Shown here one piece after another: positions 36,216-49,700 of a stretch of 64,000 nucleotides of DNA. The notes beneath the pieces were generated by a model. The model made no database searches, was not told the origin of the DNA, and was given only the letters and a program-made list of their open reading frames with translations. The DNA is from Pararge aegeria. Taxonomy: Eukaryota; Arthropoda; Insecta; Lepidoptera; Nymphalidae. How positions within the stretch are numbered: the stretch's first letter is position 1; each line of letters begins with the position of its first letter. The position numbers were made by a program, and so were the translations under genes. The stretch covers positions 11,309,501 to 11,373,500 of the forward strand of contig NC_053196.1 of assembly GCF_905163445.1 (NCBI RefSeq). Reading direction: 5' to 3'.

Positions 36216-39200
36216 ATGTTGATTGGATGCTTTACAATTATTTTGGCTTTGTCTTTATTATACGACCAATCAGGATATGAAAAGGGTATTGATAACGTGA
36301 TTGGTTGGTCACTAGGAAAAAAATACCACCGTAATTTACCACAGCATCGGTAAATAATTGGTCGACAAAATTAAGACATCCCTAGCAAAATGCTTGACAT
36401 CAAATAAACAAAATCCTTAAAAGTAACCCTTTAAATTTTTTTTTTGCGTGAAAATACATTGTTAGGTATTGACATGCGAACAGAAGCGAGTCATCTAACT
36501 GATGAGAAGAGATGATAAATAAGTGAGAAACAAGTGAGAAAATTTAAAAAAAACGAGACGGATAAGTGGTAGGGTACTTTCATTAAAAGGGAGTGCATAG
36601 GGGAGGGAGAGGCGTTTACTGAAAATATCTGATTACATCTAATTATCGAGCGAGTGGCGCGCCTCTTAACGCCTTAGCTCTTTGAGCTTCTCTTGATTAC
36701 GGGCCCATTGTTTGCGCAAATGTTTGAGTACGCCATAACGTAATCTTTAAACTCATGGAACACCTGTGTTGAATACTATATTGACGTTCAGGAGGCCAAT
36801 GAGAGTTGCAGGAGTAACGTAGTGTAACGTTACTCCTGCAACGTATAGAGTTATATACTCATTGGCTTTCCATGTAAAACTATGAGTGATATCCAGTCAT
36901 ATATTTTATGTGACATACAAACAAATTTCTAAAAAGGTAAAATTATGATTGAATAAAAAACTAAGTATGAGACAAACACACAATCCCTGGCACACCAACC
37001 TATGTATGACAACTTTTAGCAACAGAGGTCTATGTGTTATTTGGTTTTTGTTATATTATTATATAAGTTTATCATGTCAGATAGTTTTTGGAACGATGTT
37101 GCTAAAAGAAATCGTCATAAGGATAAAGCATTATGTCCCTTCCAAGCTTTGTTCGCTTCCATTTCGCGTAATAAGTTAGGAGTAAAACTTAGGTTATTTT
37201 TAAAATTTTATTTTCGTAACTTCTTATAAAGAGGATACATACAGTCGGTTAAGAGAATACTAACATTCGGTTATGACCAAAAACAAAGAAAAATAATGTC
37301 AACTTAATATATTTTCGTATATATTCTAAGATAGCAAAAATGAAAGCAAAAGAAGGAAGAGAGAAGGAGATGATGCCCTAAATCTCAGGGAGGTAGCTAT
37401 ACTACTATATTAGAAACGTAGAAATGATGCCATATGTCACCAATTGATTAATAATTATGACATTGTTAATTTTTCAGTAATTATAGTCACAAAATTCAAA
37501 GGCTTCCGTCATAAACTTAATTTAAATTAAATGTTATCAAAATTCCTATATAAAATAAACCAAAGTGGCACGTAAAGGCACCAAGTATCAAATATGGGAT
37601 GTAAAATGTATGAAAGAAGGACAACGGCTGTTCATGAGAAGTTTAGACACTAAGGGTTGTGAGTTGATACTTCACCAATTCTATTATTAAAATTAATTTA
37701 GCTTAATTACGTTTTTCGCGTGCGGGGTAAAAGAAGCCTGAAAAAACTATAAGCTGAGAATATTCGCACTGCTCTTACATAAATGAGAAGGATGGTGTTT
37801 AGAACCGACAGTTTCCAATTGTACCTAATCCGGTTACACTTCTGATTTGACTTACAACCAGCAACCGTACTTGCGGGGTTGTTATTTCAGTACGTAAATA
37901 TTCATCGGTTATTTGATCCGCCTCACTCAGTTTAGCTTAGAAACTGGTCTTATTATCAGAAACTCCATCATTTCTATGGATTTAAATTTTTTTGTGTCTT
38001 TGTAAATTCTTCAGTTTTAAATGTATGTAACCAGCAATACAATAAAATGTTTACAGCTATCAACATTTTCAAAGAAAGAAAACATGCTATGGACGTGATG
38101 GTAGATGGCTGCCGCGCTACACAGATACAGAAATTGCTCCGCGATAGAGATATCCCGTTTGAAGTAGGTGAAAGAATCGGTCCAATTAACAGGAGTCCAG
38201 TCAGTTTTAATGAAACGAAGCCAAAGTCTCCGAGTAAGTAATGTTTAGTGATAAAATAAAATAAACTAAATTTAAAATTGGGAAATGGCTTCATCGTATT
38301 AAAATTCTTTTAATGATCACATAGACTTTGTGTTTGACAAAAAACTTGTTCTTGAAAATTCCTCACCAATGCACCACACCAGAGTATACACGATTTCATA
38401 TGATTGACTTCAATCAGCCTTTTGTTTTATGAACTATCTTGCCTTATATATGTTATGATCATAAGTGATATCAACTTATATAATAAATATTTAAAAGTAA
38501 AACCAGTGTTGCCAATCACAAAAGACATAATTTGATTTTACCTAAATCTTTAATCTTCTGCTACCATAGCTAAAAAAACAAGTATTGAATAAATTTACTA
38601 AATATACTACGTCAACACACACATCGCCATCTAGCCCCAAAGTAAGCGTAGCTTGTGTTATGGGTACCAAGATAGCGGATGAATATTTTTATGAATATGA
38701 TACACATAAATACTTACAATATACAGATAAACACCCAGACACTGAAAAACAATCATGTTCATCACACAAACATTTTCCAGTTGTGGGAATCGAACCCACG
38801 GCCCAGGACTCATTAAGCAGGGTCGCTGCCCACTGCGCCAGTCGGCCGTCAAATAATAGTGCTTGTAGCATTGTTATTAAAACCTGATGTTATGGTACTC
38901 TTGCTGCAACTGTGCCAGTCAATAGTGAAAAAGTGTTGCTGAATTATCACAATATGATCTCTGTGCCACAATTTTCATGACATAAAACGAGACGATACGA
39001 GTAAAAAAACATGGGGATAGAGTTCTCGCTTTGCCTCACCTGATCTAAAGAAGAAATAACTAGCTAAAGGAGCGTATGGACGGCTAATTTTGGCGTTGTC
39101 TTAAAATGTTGCCTGCAAGGTAAATCCTACGTGACAATCAGCTGATCTCGTCGAAAATCGATAAAAAATTAGATATCGACCTCGTCTTTTCATCTATACT

Positions 39201-42200
39201 GACGACAATATAGTCTAATCATAGAATATTTAAGACGTATCTTCAATACATATATTATTTATTCCAGAAAATTTAATCGATTGGAGAAATTTTTATCCAC
39301 TTCGCAATATTTATTACTTCATGGAAAATCTAGAAGTTCGGTATCCGTCAACGTGCACTGTTACTTCTATCGGTCAGACGGTGGAAGGAAGAGATATAAA
39401 GGTTAGCAATGTAAAATCTTCTTTAGGGTAAGTTTGTACCAAGAACTGTAGTTTTAAGAATTGTTCTGTCTTATATTCGTGTGTAAGCATTATCTACGTC
39501 TGTAAATCTCTAAAGCTCTGCATAGGACTCAGGTTTGCTTAGTCTAGCTGATGTATCCATTAGAGGTGGCCAGAAGCAGATTGCTTTCAAGACCAAACCA
39601 ATACTCCCCTTTAATTCACCGACCCCTGGGGTTTCCTCGTCCTCTGCACCCTTCCAATTTACCATCTTTCCACTATTTGGGGGTTCTTGCACAATTCGTG
39701 CGTTGCACATCTCCTATCGCATTAAACACATTCATTTCTTTTAATTTGCGTAAGTAGCACGAGCTAAATATTTTAACGACCAAAAACATACAGCGGTGTC
39801 TCTTGCATTCAGCATTTTATTTTTAATCTTATCTTACGTTTGTAATCGCCATAAATACGTGAGAGTAGAGTATAAATAAGTTATTGTTACTTTGCAGATG
39901 TTGAAAATTTCCAATAGTAATGCTGGCAACACTGGCGTTTGGATTGATGGTGGTATACATGCGCGTGAATGGATAGCTCCTTCTGTGGTAACATTTATTG
40001 CTGACCAACTTGCCAGGAATATGGACAATCTCCCCGAAAATATAACTAACAAGGATTGGTAAGTCACCTTCATCGGCTTACTAACGTTGCAATGACACAG
40101 GCCGCTTCTCTCATCCAAGAGGGTTTTAGAGCATGGACCTACCACTTCAAGGAGTATAATTACGTATCTTTTATTTTTATATTATATAAAAATTCATTGC
40201 CATGCGTGTTCTGCTTCAATACTAAATTCGTTAAGGGCTAAAGAAAGTCTTTTGGTATTAAAGTAAAGTATTAAAAAGTTAAAATTATAAGTAGCCATAG
40301 ACTTTAAATCCCATACTATTCTTTTTGTTTTTTTTTTTTATCAATAATCATCACATAAAAATTCTTAGCTTGTTGATTTTATATAGCTTCTATGTAATAT
40401 AATTTTATTATTGTTCAGGTATTTACTTCCTGTTGTGAATCCGGATGGCTATCTTTATTCTCATACGAGCGATCGTATGTGGCGAAAAAACAGAGCTCGT
40501 ACAGGAAATATGATTTGTGGCGTCGATCTTAACCGTAATTTTGGGTACTACTTAATAAATTGAACTATTAGATATATGTTATGGATAAGGAAATAAGTAC
40601 TTAGGGTTTTTATTCATATAGTCTGGGAATCCTTTAAAAAATAATTCGCTTTTACTATAAAACCCTAAATATTCATAGATCCCAAAGTTTGGACAAGCTT
40701 GTTGTATGTTAAGTTTGAAAATTGATTTGAATGCAAAGTTAAAATAAATGATTTTACAATTTATAAGCAGCTTGGAAACAAACGACTTCACTTTTATCCG
40801 CAGTCAAGAAACTATTATGATTAATTAGTAAATTTTTTTTTAAAGACAGAATTGCCATATTTCTTATCGGCTTAATTTACCTCCCAAATGAATGAGAGAG
40901 TGACGTATCTATTTGAAAATTAGAGCATGTTAAGTTAAACGAACTTTTTTTATTAAAGCAACTGCGCCAAAAGATATTTTTTTTTATATGTATGTTTACC
41001 CTGAAAAATCTAGATATCACTGGTTTCCAAAAGACGATTGCCACAGAGATGATCCAGCCCATATGAACTATCGTGGTCCTGAACCATTTTCGGAGCCAGA
41101 AACTGCAGCGATTAAGGTATGGTCATAATATTACCGATAGTATGAACAATCATCTATATTTTGGCTCGCTTTTTTATTTGTCGGTAGGGTTTTTGACGTG
41201 ATATAGTTAAATATGATTGTATCTCTTCTTATTAGAAGAGAATGTTTTGAATAAATTTAGATGGGATTAGATGTTTAAAGTTCAAGTTATATTCGTGCTA
41301 TTACTAAAAATAACTTGCAAAATATAAGAAGTTACATAATCACGATCGCACATAAAATACGATGCCTTAGAAATCATCAATGGCGCGAATTCTGATGTAG
41401 GTACCAAATCTCTTAGTTGTTTTAAATAAATTGCCTGGTCTAAAAGCAATACTGTCCTACTTACTACGTATCTCCTCGATAAGTATAGCTCTAGCTTAGT
41501 TTAGATATTTAAGTACAACCCTACGCAACAGAACTGGCATCATTGGCTGTCTATGAAAGACTATGAGAGTTACAAAAAATATTTTGTGTTATTCTACTAC
41601 TTTGTTCACAGGATATAATTTTATATTCAGGCGTACCATTCAAGATATTTTTAACATTGCATGCATATAGCGAAGTAGTAACTTTTCCCTGGTGCTTCAC
41701 ATCGGACCCTTGTGCTGATTACGTTAACTTATTAGAGGGTGCAACAGCTATGGCCAAAGTGAGTAAAATTGAGGAAGTTTTATTCAAGTTTTCTCGTAAA
41801 TTGTATAATACACTAATCGTACAGTCTGCTTACAAAGTCATGTGGTATTTTTTCTATAAACCAGGTTGACTGGCTTACCAGGATAACAGGAGCTATCTAG
41901 CTAACATGATTGATCCTATAAATAACTGCATATAGATTACAAAATAGTAAAATTCACTCAATCTGCGGCTCAATTTTGCGATTTATATTATTTCCCAAGT
42001 GGCTATGTCCCATCATAATCGTCGTTAATGTACCTACCTTATAAGTTGCATCTACTCCATAAATATAACACAATGCGTTTCAGATGAGTTATGGGTAAAA
42101 AATGCGATTCTAACTTTCCCAAATTGTTCCATTCCAATTGCTTTTACGTGGCCAATTTGTTAAATAATTTCAAAAGAGTTATATGGTTGTTCTATAGAAC

Positions 42201-42812
42201 AATTTAAAAATTAAAAATGTCCATAAGTATTAAGTTCTATGGAACAAAAAAGAACGTAATGTCTAAATTTTATCCGGTAACGTCAAGTTCCTGAGTAATC
42301 ATGCTAGCATTGTGGACAGGTGGACGTTGAGGTTCCAAGTCCCTGGAGTTTTGACCCCGCATTAGGTGAACAGACGATTTCAAGCGATGGACACATGATG
42401 CAAAAGACCCAAACACAAGGACCGTTCCTTGTGTTTGTGTCTAAGTATTCGCAATAGCTTAACATCCAGCCACGATGTCTATCAGTTGAAATGATGATGA
42501 CGATGTGTAATCAGGTTATTTTATTGTCAGGCCATCTACGACGTAAATGGTCGTACGTACAAAGTCGGTAATTTCAAGGACATAATGTACAACGCAACTG
42601 GGACAAGTATCGATTGGAGCTATGGAACAGCGCGGATACCTTTCTCTTACCTCGTCGAATTGAGGAGCAAACAGTACAAGTTTCTTTTACCCAAGGAAGA
42701 GATATTGGACTGTTGTAAGGAAATATTTGCAGGTGTGAGGGCTTTAGCGGAATTTGTGGACAAAAAGAAATGTTTAAATTGTAGTATGTTTTTTAATAAA
42801 AAGTGTCTATAA
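36216..42812 (+). CDS. CP3: M14A metallocarboxypeptidase zymogen, complete (429 aa)
   Basis: A secreted zinc carboxypeptidase precursor. Exons: 36216-36285, 37566-37655, 38057-38233, 39268-39401, 39898-40058, 40419-40544, 41014-41116, 41612-41758, 42531-42812; 430 codons with stop, all phases matching. Residues 1-17 form a signal peptide (MLIGCFTIILALSLLYD). The activation segment follows to about 115 (YQIWDV, AMDVMVDGCRATQI), then the catalytic domain: H178 and E181 (GGIHAREW) and H304 bind zinc. R233, N249, R250, Y356 and E379 match CPA R127, N144, R145, Y248 and E270. Unusual: A305 replaces the usual Ser after the third zinc His (LHAYSEVV), and C315 sits at position 207 (FPWCF); I363 at position 255 predicts CPA-type preference. 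The C-terminal tail is Cys-bearing (KKKCLNCSMF). Exon 2 uses the weak acceptor ccaaag, shared with CP1. The length is normal for the family. Start chosen because this ATG opens a hydrophobic signal ending in a phase-1 donor that fits exon 2. Confidence 0.93.
36795..36866. repeat. foldback element in CP3 intron 1
   Basis: Perfect 16-bp stem gttgcaggagtaacgt (36805-36820) with its complement at 36827-36842 around a 6-base loop. Outer 9-bp arms gccaatgag (36795-36803) and ctcattggc (36858-36866) extend it. Confidence 0.7.
38590..38851 (-). repeat. SINE-A, full length, in CP3 intron 3
   Basis: Inverted complete copy (acatcgccatctagccccaa ... cactgcgccagtcggccgtc). Frames on both strands across it are repeat-derived. 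It is antisense to CP3. Confidence 0.88.
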
Positions 42813-43368
42813 CAATTTGAAAGGATTTTTCTTGTTCAGTATCGGAAAATAACTTAGTTTTTGAATCGTTATATTGTAGGTTTTATATGTATACAAATTT
42901 CTTTTGGGCAGTCTTTATTGAAATGTTGGTAAACATACCGATTATTTGTAAACACTGTATTTTCCGATATATTTATGATCTTAAAATCTTTACTACTAAC
43001 ACTATACTATATACATATCAACTTATGATTATTTTTCATGGTTAAATAATTTCAAGTATAATAGTGATTATAATATATAATAATTATTTTTATTTATTTT
43101 TGGATATGTGATTAATTATGTCAGCAAAATAATATCAGTAATATTTTAAATGTTAATCATCTAACATTTAAAGTTATTTTTGACCTACTTTCTCCGAAAG
43201 GGGGGAGGTTATAAATTCGGGCATAAATCCGTCATTTATATTTAGACGGATTTGCAAAATTCTCTGTTTGTTCGAAAGAAGTTCCTTCCGTAATGGCCTC
43301 ACTTTCATACTAATCTGATGACAAGTTTCGCAGACGTATAACGGAACTGTTCAAAATATGACAGCAAA
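42813..43368. other. 3' flank of CP3
   Basis: AT-rich 3' UTR/spacer. A small inverted repeat near 43228-43252 (aaatccgtc with gacggattt) is visible. An AATAAA occurs inside the CP3 coding end (about 20 bases before the stop); no stronger signal is obvious just downstream. Confidence 0.4.
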
Positions 43369-43563
43369 TCAACCGAGATTGCTGCAATTGCATAAATACA
43401 CATTGTTTATGCAATCAGACAACATATCATCGCTTGTACATTCGAATGGGTCACGCAGATGTATTGGGGTACACCTACATTTTTGATCAAAGTAAGTAGT
43501 AATAGCAATTTTGCCACTGAAAGCTAGTTGTAGCACATAGTATTCAAGCTCGATTTTTACCAA
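43369..43563 (-). CDS. possible small cysteine-rich ORF or terminal exon
   Basis: Unrecognised. A 64-codon minus-strand frame just 3' of CP4, with six cysteines in the last 37 residues in the pattern CxC...C...C...CxC (KCRCTPIHLRD, SDCINNVYLCNCSNLG). A possible splice acceptor, ctagctttcag, would make it a terminal exon 43547-43369. No clear signal peptide or upstream partner exon is found. Small secreted Cys-rich proteins include carboxypeptidase inhibitors, but nothing here establishes that. It may be chance. Confidence 0.22.
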   Translation of the reverse strand: MVKIELEYYVLQLAFSGKIAITTYFDQKCRCTPIHLRDPFECTSDDMLSDCINNVYLCNCSNLG

Positions 43564-43759
43564 AATGTATTTTCTTTATAGTTTATTTAAAATTTATTGT
43601 AGAAGTCGTTTATTTTTGTTGGAAAAAATCTCTATGTTTTATAACGATTTCTGCTTTATAAATAAAGTGACTCAAACTTCATTGCGTTCACTAGTCACGT
43701 TATATAAAAACTTCGGTCCATCTTCAATAACTCTGTTAATACTATCTTGATAATTTACT

Positions 43760-46700
43760 CTATGGCTGATCGATAAACTCCATCAGACTTTTCACTGCAT
43801 GCCAGATTTCTACGCAAGTCTCTAAAATTTGGTCTTTTGGTAACTTGAATCTGTGCTTCTTGCTGCGCAATTCTATCATATACGAATATGGGATTTTTGC
43901 AATACCATAGCTCCAGTCAGTACTGGTTCCACACGCGTAGTACGTGAGGTCTTTTGTACATCCAACTTTGTAAATCATTCCGCTGTTGTTATATATTGCC
44001 TGTAATAAAATTGTAATAATATGTCAAACTATAACAACTTTTTGCTTTCCTCTTTCCTTCGGCATTGGGTTCGAAGAGTTCTGGGTATATGGTATGATAT
44101 GCTTCATGGGTTTCTTTCTGCTTGCTCTTTATTTTTTGCAGCTATACTTCTTTTGGCGCGTGAAAGAAAAAAATATGAGAGTAAACTTTTACGATGCGCA
44201 CACGCACCGTCACAAAAAACCTACACCCTGAAGTTAGCTAAAGGTCAATTAATAGCGTCAAACCTTATGGCTTTACAGTGTTTCTTTTTTAGAGGAATTT
44301 TATTAAACCTCTAAAAATTGGCGGACCAAGCAAAAAGAAAAATCATGGCCCACCTGATGGTTAATGCCTATAAACAGGGGAACATATCGCAGCGCAAGCA
44401 AGGAAGACACCATTAGTTGATGGACACAATACAGCACCCTGTGTCTATTAACTAAAGGCGTAGGTGTTAGGCCCCTCATATGTCCGTAATTACACCGGCA
44501 ATCACGCCCTTCAGACTGGAGTCTGGAACACATCAATGCTTGTAGTACTTCCCCGTACAAGCTACATTACAAAAAAATCTACCACTACTAGGAGTATGGA
44601 CTTAACATTTAACTGACTTCCATGTTAGCCCGACACGATCTTAAACTGCAACATTACTTACCAGGTGGTATTGCAGTCAAGATTCATCATCATCAATAAC
44701 TCGTTACCGGCCCACAACAGGGCACGGATCTCCTCTCAGAATGCCAAGTGCGGGCGGATTGGTAGACTTCACACACCGTTGAGAAAATTATGGAGAACTC
44801 TCAGGCATTTAGGATTCCTCACGATGTTTTGCTTCACCGTTATAGCAAGTGATATTATAATGCCTTTAATTAAAAACGCACATAATTTCGATCAATGGTA
44901 GATATATATTATTATAATAGATATATTATGCCTATCTTAACTAGCCTACTAGATTCTTACGTGGACGTGTTACCCTTGACATGACCGTGCCACCTTCCAG
45001 TAGCTGCAGATAATCCGGACAGGGCTCCGCTTTGTAGCCCCAGGGAAATATGATCAGCTCATAGTAGCTATGGAAGGAGAGGTAGACTTTAAAAGGCGTC
45101 TGGGAGCTTAATATTGTATCCTAGAAACGTAATAAAAATAATGAATACCTAATTTACCTTTCAAACAACAAAAAAAAAACAAAATCAAAATCGATTTTTG
45201 CGTTGGGGTTAAAAAGTAAAATTGTAATATGTGTGCAATAGGTAAAATTCCACATAAACAAATACCTTGGCATAAAGACGTTTAAAGCAAACTAAAAAAT
45301 AATTTTAAGCTTTAAACTTAAGATTATTTTTTAGTTGGCTTTCGCGAACTAAAATTTCTTGAAGTTTGACTGTCTCTACATACCCTGACTGCACAACTTT
45401 CTGGTTCTGAAAAGGGGACAGGTCCTCGGTAAAACACATGATTGGGCAAATCTGATGACCCTTCATTGACATTGTTTCCCCAACGATAACTAAAATAATA
45501 TAAATACTATATAGAAAAGGTTAAAAAATCAAGCATATTTTTCTAACAAAAAAAAACTAGCTTAAATTAGCCATGATTTTTTGAGGCTACGTCTGATTTA
45601 TTTTTTTACAAAACTGTCTCAGTCTTTCCTCTGTGCTCTGGCGGACACAAAAACTCGCCAATCCTGGTTATTATCACTAGAAAGGCGCTTTATTATTTAA
45701 TAATGAATTTGTTAACATTTAAAAATCTACCAAATTTTTCTACGGTTTATTAACAAAATAAACTAAGCTAATCTTAAATAGTATGTAACATAATATATAG
45801 CAAATAATTTGAAATTAGTGTGTCAGACTCAGAATGTTTCCGAATTGTATCTATTTATATTTCATGTTTTAAAATTATATTCTACTAGCGGACCTTAGCG
45901 CCATCTGTCTGGCTGATTTGTGAATCTAAACCATCCAGGGTGCCACCCAAACGCATACCAAAAAATTCATTCAAATCGGTCCAGCCGTTAAGGAGGAGTT
46001 CAGTGGCACACACACGCACACAAGAAATATATATATAAGATGTCCATCTACACGATGCAAGTTATACAATATGTGGTAAATTTCACTAATATCATCATTA
46101 ATAACGTTGAGTATCTGCAATATCAGATATAAAACTTCTTAAAATAAAGAAATCTTTCCAAGGAAGAGGAAAAATCAAATGAAAAGGTCAAAGTTGGGAT
46201 CAATGAAGTTTGCTCAGACGAAAAGCCCATGGATTGAAAATAAGTTTTCAACACGAATTTGTGTCACGTGTCTACATGGATATATTTATAGTGGATGAAT
46301 AAGCTACAGTTACATTGATATAGTGTGGAGATACACAATAGACGAAGATATTTACGTACTGATAACGGAACTAAATCAGTCGCGCGAATGTTTAATTTTT
46401 ATTTATTGTTTATGTTTTTTGGAGAATTATCTCTTTTTATTTGACGACAAGTTATTTATTTTTTATTTATTTAAACTCTTTATTTGCACACAAATAAAAA
46501 TACAGAAAAAGAATAAAAGAAAACACAGACAGAAGAAGTATACAAAAGGCGGCCTTATCGCTTTGTAGCAAGTTAGCATTGGAATGCCTTCGCATTCCAC
46601 TATGAAGATAGATAGATAGATAGATCTTTATTTGCAAAATACACACGTTTACATAGATGTCATTTCAATATCAATTGCGAAGTCACAGTGTATTTCCATT

Positions 46701-49700
46701 AGCTGGCGTGCAAATGTTACAAGCCATTGGTTGCAATTAACACAGAATCTATTTAAAAACATGTAATTTTAATACAATACAATAATACAATTGCGGTAAT
46801 AATAATTTGAGTAAAAATATATATTTATATATCTAAATAAATTTAAATATATATATATATATATAAAAAAATCCGAAACATTAATTGAAAATTCGTGTTC
46901 AATGTTCAGTGTTTTTTGTCATATTGGAAAAAATCATCTACGGAGTAGAAATTTTTACCTTGCAACCATTTCTTCAACTTTTGCGTAAAATGTTTTATTG
47001 AAAGTGTTTTGAGATTGGATGTAAGTAATATAACAGGCTATTACGTTGGTAGTATAGTGGTTTGCTACGAATTACGAGGTTATCGGTTGGCCAAAAATTG
47101 TGGAGTGCAGTTGGGTTTACTGTCAATCGTTTATCTTTAACACAAAGTAAGAAAGTAAACAAATGATAATAATCATTATAGCTCGCTTACTCATATTGGA
47201 TCAGAGTCACAGCTATTAATCATTCTTTCGTTTCCAGAGAGGAGTTGAGACCTACACTATTCTTCTAATTTATGCACTTATACTACGTTATATCCCAAAA
47301 CAACTTCTTTAAGACTTGGGAAAAGATTTGCTGATTTAGTTTTGTTAGTGTTTTGTTAATTTGCTGGTTTAGTTAAGTTCATTATTTTTACTTTATTCCA
47401 TTAAAAATTAACCCCTTAACTTCAATCTCAACTGGTGTTAAGGTGATGCAGTTTGAGATGGGAGCGGGTTAGCCTGTTAGCAGTGGCAATGGCAGTTATA
47501 CTACCGTTCGGGTAAGACGTCGCGTAGAAACCGAAAAGGGGTGCCGGTTCAATTCTACGCGACATCGTACCGGAACGACGCTTAATCGCTTAGCGGCACG
47601 TGTTTGACATGTGTTATTTAGGTTGTACCAAGAAGCACCATTCTCTATGTTTAGTATATCATTGTGCACTTTACGCAGTCACCTAAAATTCCTGTTGAGA
47701 TCAACACCGACACGCTCGCCGTCGTGTTTCGCTCGGTTCTTTCTCCACATGCGATCTCTTGTATGCGTGTACACGTAACCATCGGGATTCAATACAGGGA
47801 CTATGAACCTGCAAAAAAATATAGGCACTGTTATCCTTTTTTATTTGTGTCCACCAACCTAAGGCTTAGGTGTTTTAGCCTCATCTGCCTGTAATAATAT
47901 CAGCAACCATTCCCTTGAGACCGGAGCACAGCATTGCAACAATGCTGCTTAGCGGCAGAAATAAGCATGGTGGTAGTAGGTACTTCCTCGGATGAGCTCT
48001 GTCACAAAAAGGGTCTTCTACTATTACATTAAATAGTGTGTATCAGCGTGTAAACTTGTGATTGAACTATTGTTTATATATTATCTACGATCATTGTGAG
48101 CCCTAACCTAGTTTACTTTAAATGTAAACATAGCTGATTTTATAGTTTCAGTTAATTTTTTAACGAAAATTTCGAATCAGCTTGAATGAATTTGTATTGA
48201 TTATATTCTATAATGACCGCTCGATGATGGCCTTCCTTACATCTATGTTAGTTTTTAAGTTGTGTATATTCGTTTTCTTAGGTTTGTAATAAATGTTTTT
48301 TTCCTTTAGCGTCTTTGGTGGCTTTGAAAAAATCGCTATGTTGCGATAAGGCCACCAGATTGTACTCTCTTGCTCTGTGTATATCTCTGTAACTACTTTT
48401 TCTTTGGTGTACAATAAAAGTGTATTCATTCATTCATATTTTATGACTATTTAAAAAAATACCAATCATTATCAGTAATGGACTCGGAGAGTTTCTGGAA
48501 GTTTCTGACGATGAAATCGGCGAGGTAAGTGACAACGGCTGTGCTTATCCATTCCCTCGAGTGTATTGCTGCATCTAGCCAGACTGCAGGGTTGCTGGCC
48601 TTGCTGTTTGATATCTTCAACATCTAGTCGTAAATAAATTGCTTACTTCACGATCATAAACAGGCTTGCTTGCAGTTTATAGACGCAATAATATTTCTTA
48701 TTTTAAATTACTGAGAGTTCAGTATGGAAAAAAAATGGATAGGAGGAGGAAAATCTAATCAAAGTCACCGAAATCGACTGATCTGGGTTTTGATAGTGGC
48801 TAGTTGATTGTAGTAGCAAAAACGTGGCGCAAAGCGATATATCGTTCTGGTATCATACTGCTTAGAAACATACTGTGGTTTAATGCATCTGCCATACCCC
48901 TTAAACGTTAGCCCGCTATCATCTTAGATTGCATCGACAAAAACTACCATATAACAGTTAAAGATACCTTAAGTTGGAATTGCAAGCAAATACAACGACG
49001 AAATAAACGACAAGGTAAAGTGCCAGTGGGAAGTTCATGTTTGAATGGATCGATGACCAGTTTGTGTTTGCAGTGGAAACAAAGCAAGAAATGATCTCCA
49101 ATAGGCGGATGACCTCATGAAGGTGGTTAAAATGGCTGGATGGGTAGAGAGCCGTATCTGGTTCCATGCGATAGTTGCAAAGTTGTTCCGATAACACAAT
49201 ATAACATTGAATTTTTGATCGACTACGGGCCACCTTTAATTTTGTGCTTATAGAAGAAAATGCTCTTGCTCTTATGTTTTATCTCATATTGTCCATACTC
49301 TTCAATGAAATTCATAAACGTGTTTGAAAAAAAATAAGTTCAATTATATTGCTAGTGAAGCAGTGATAGCATTGGGTAGGCATATTGGGTAATTGAAATA
49401 TCACTTGCTTCAACGGTGAAGGAAAACATCGTGAGGAAACCTGCATGCCTGAGAGTTCTACATAATGTTTCGAAAGCTGTGTGGAGTCCACCAATCCACA
49501 CTGGGCCAGCGTGGTGGACTACGGCCTCAATCCCTTATCAGTTCTGGAGGAGACCCGTGCTCTGTAGTGGGCCGGTAATGGGTTTATGTGATGATGATGG
49601 TGATGTTGCTAGTAGGTGATGCCCGCGTTCTTCCACGGGTTTTTAAGGATTAAAGAAAAAACTCGTGGGCACCGTTTGATTTTGCGGGTTTAAAAGTTGC

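Noticed and set aside
36114..36217. Alternative start frame MAQRYREGEEELD upstream of CP3
   Set aside because: Ends at a stop about 35 codons on. The overlapping frame with the hydrophobic MLIGCFTIILA start splices perfectly into CP3 exon 2, so the short frame was not called.
37074..37229. ORF MSDSFWNDVAKRN... in CP3 intron 1
   Set aside because: Looks mildly protein-like, but has no splice phase joining CP3 exon 1 or 2 and becomes low-complexity F/L-rich; no support.
43680..43790. Frame shifted by one base past the CP4 stop (INRVIEDGPKFLYNVTS)
   Set aside because: Could suggest a frameshifted longer CP4 tail, but CP1-CP3 tails differ freely in length and show nothing similar; taken as chance in the 3' UTR.
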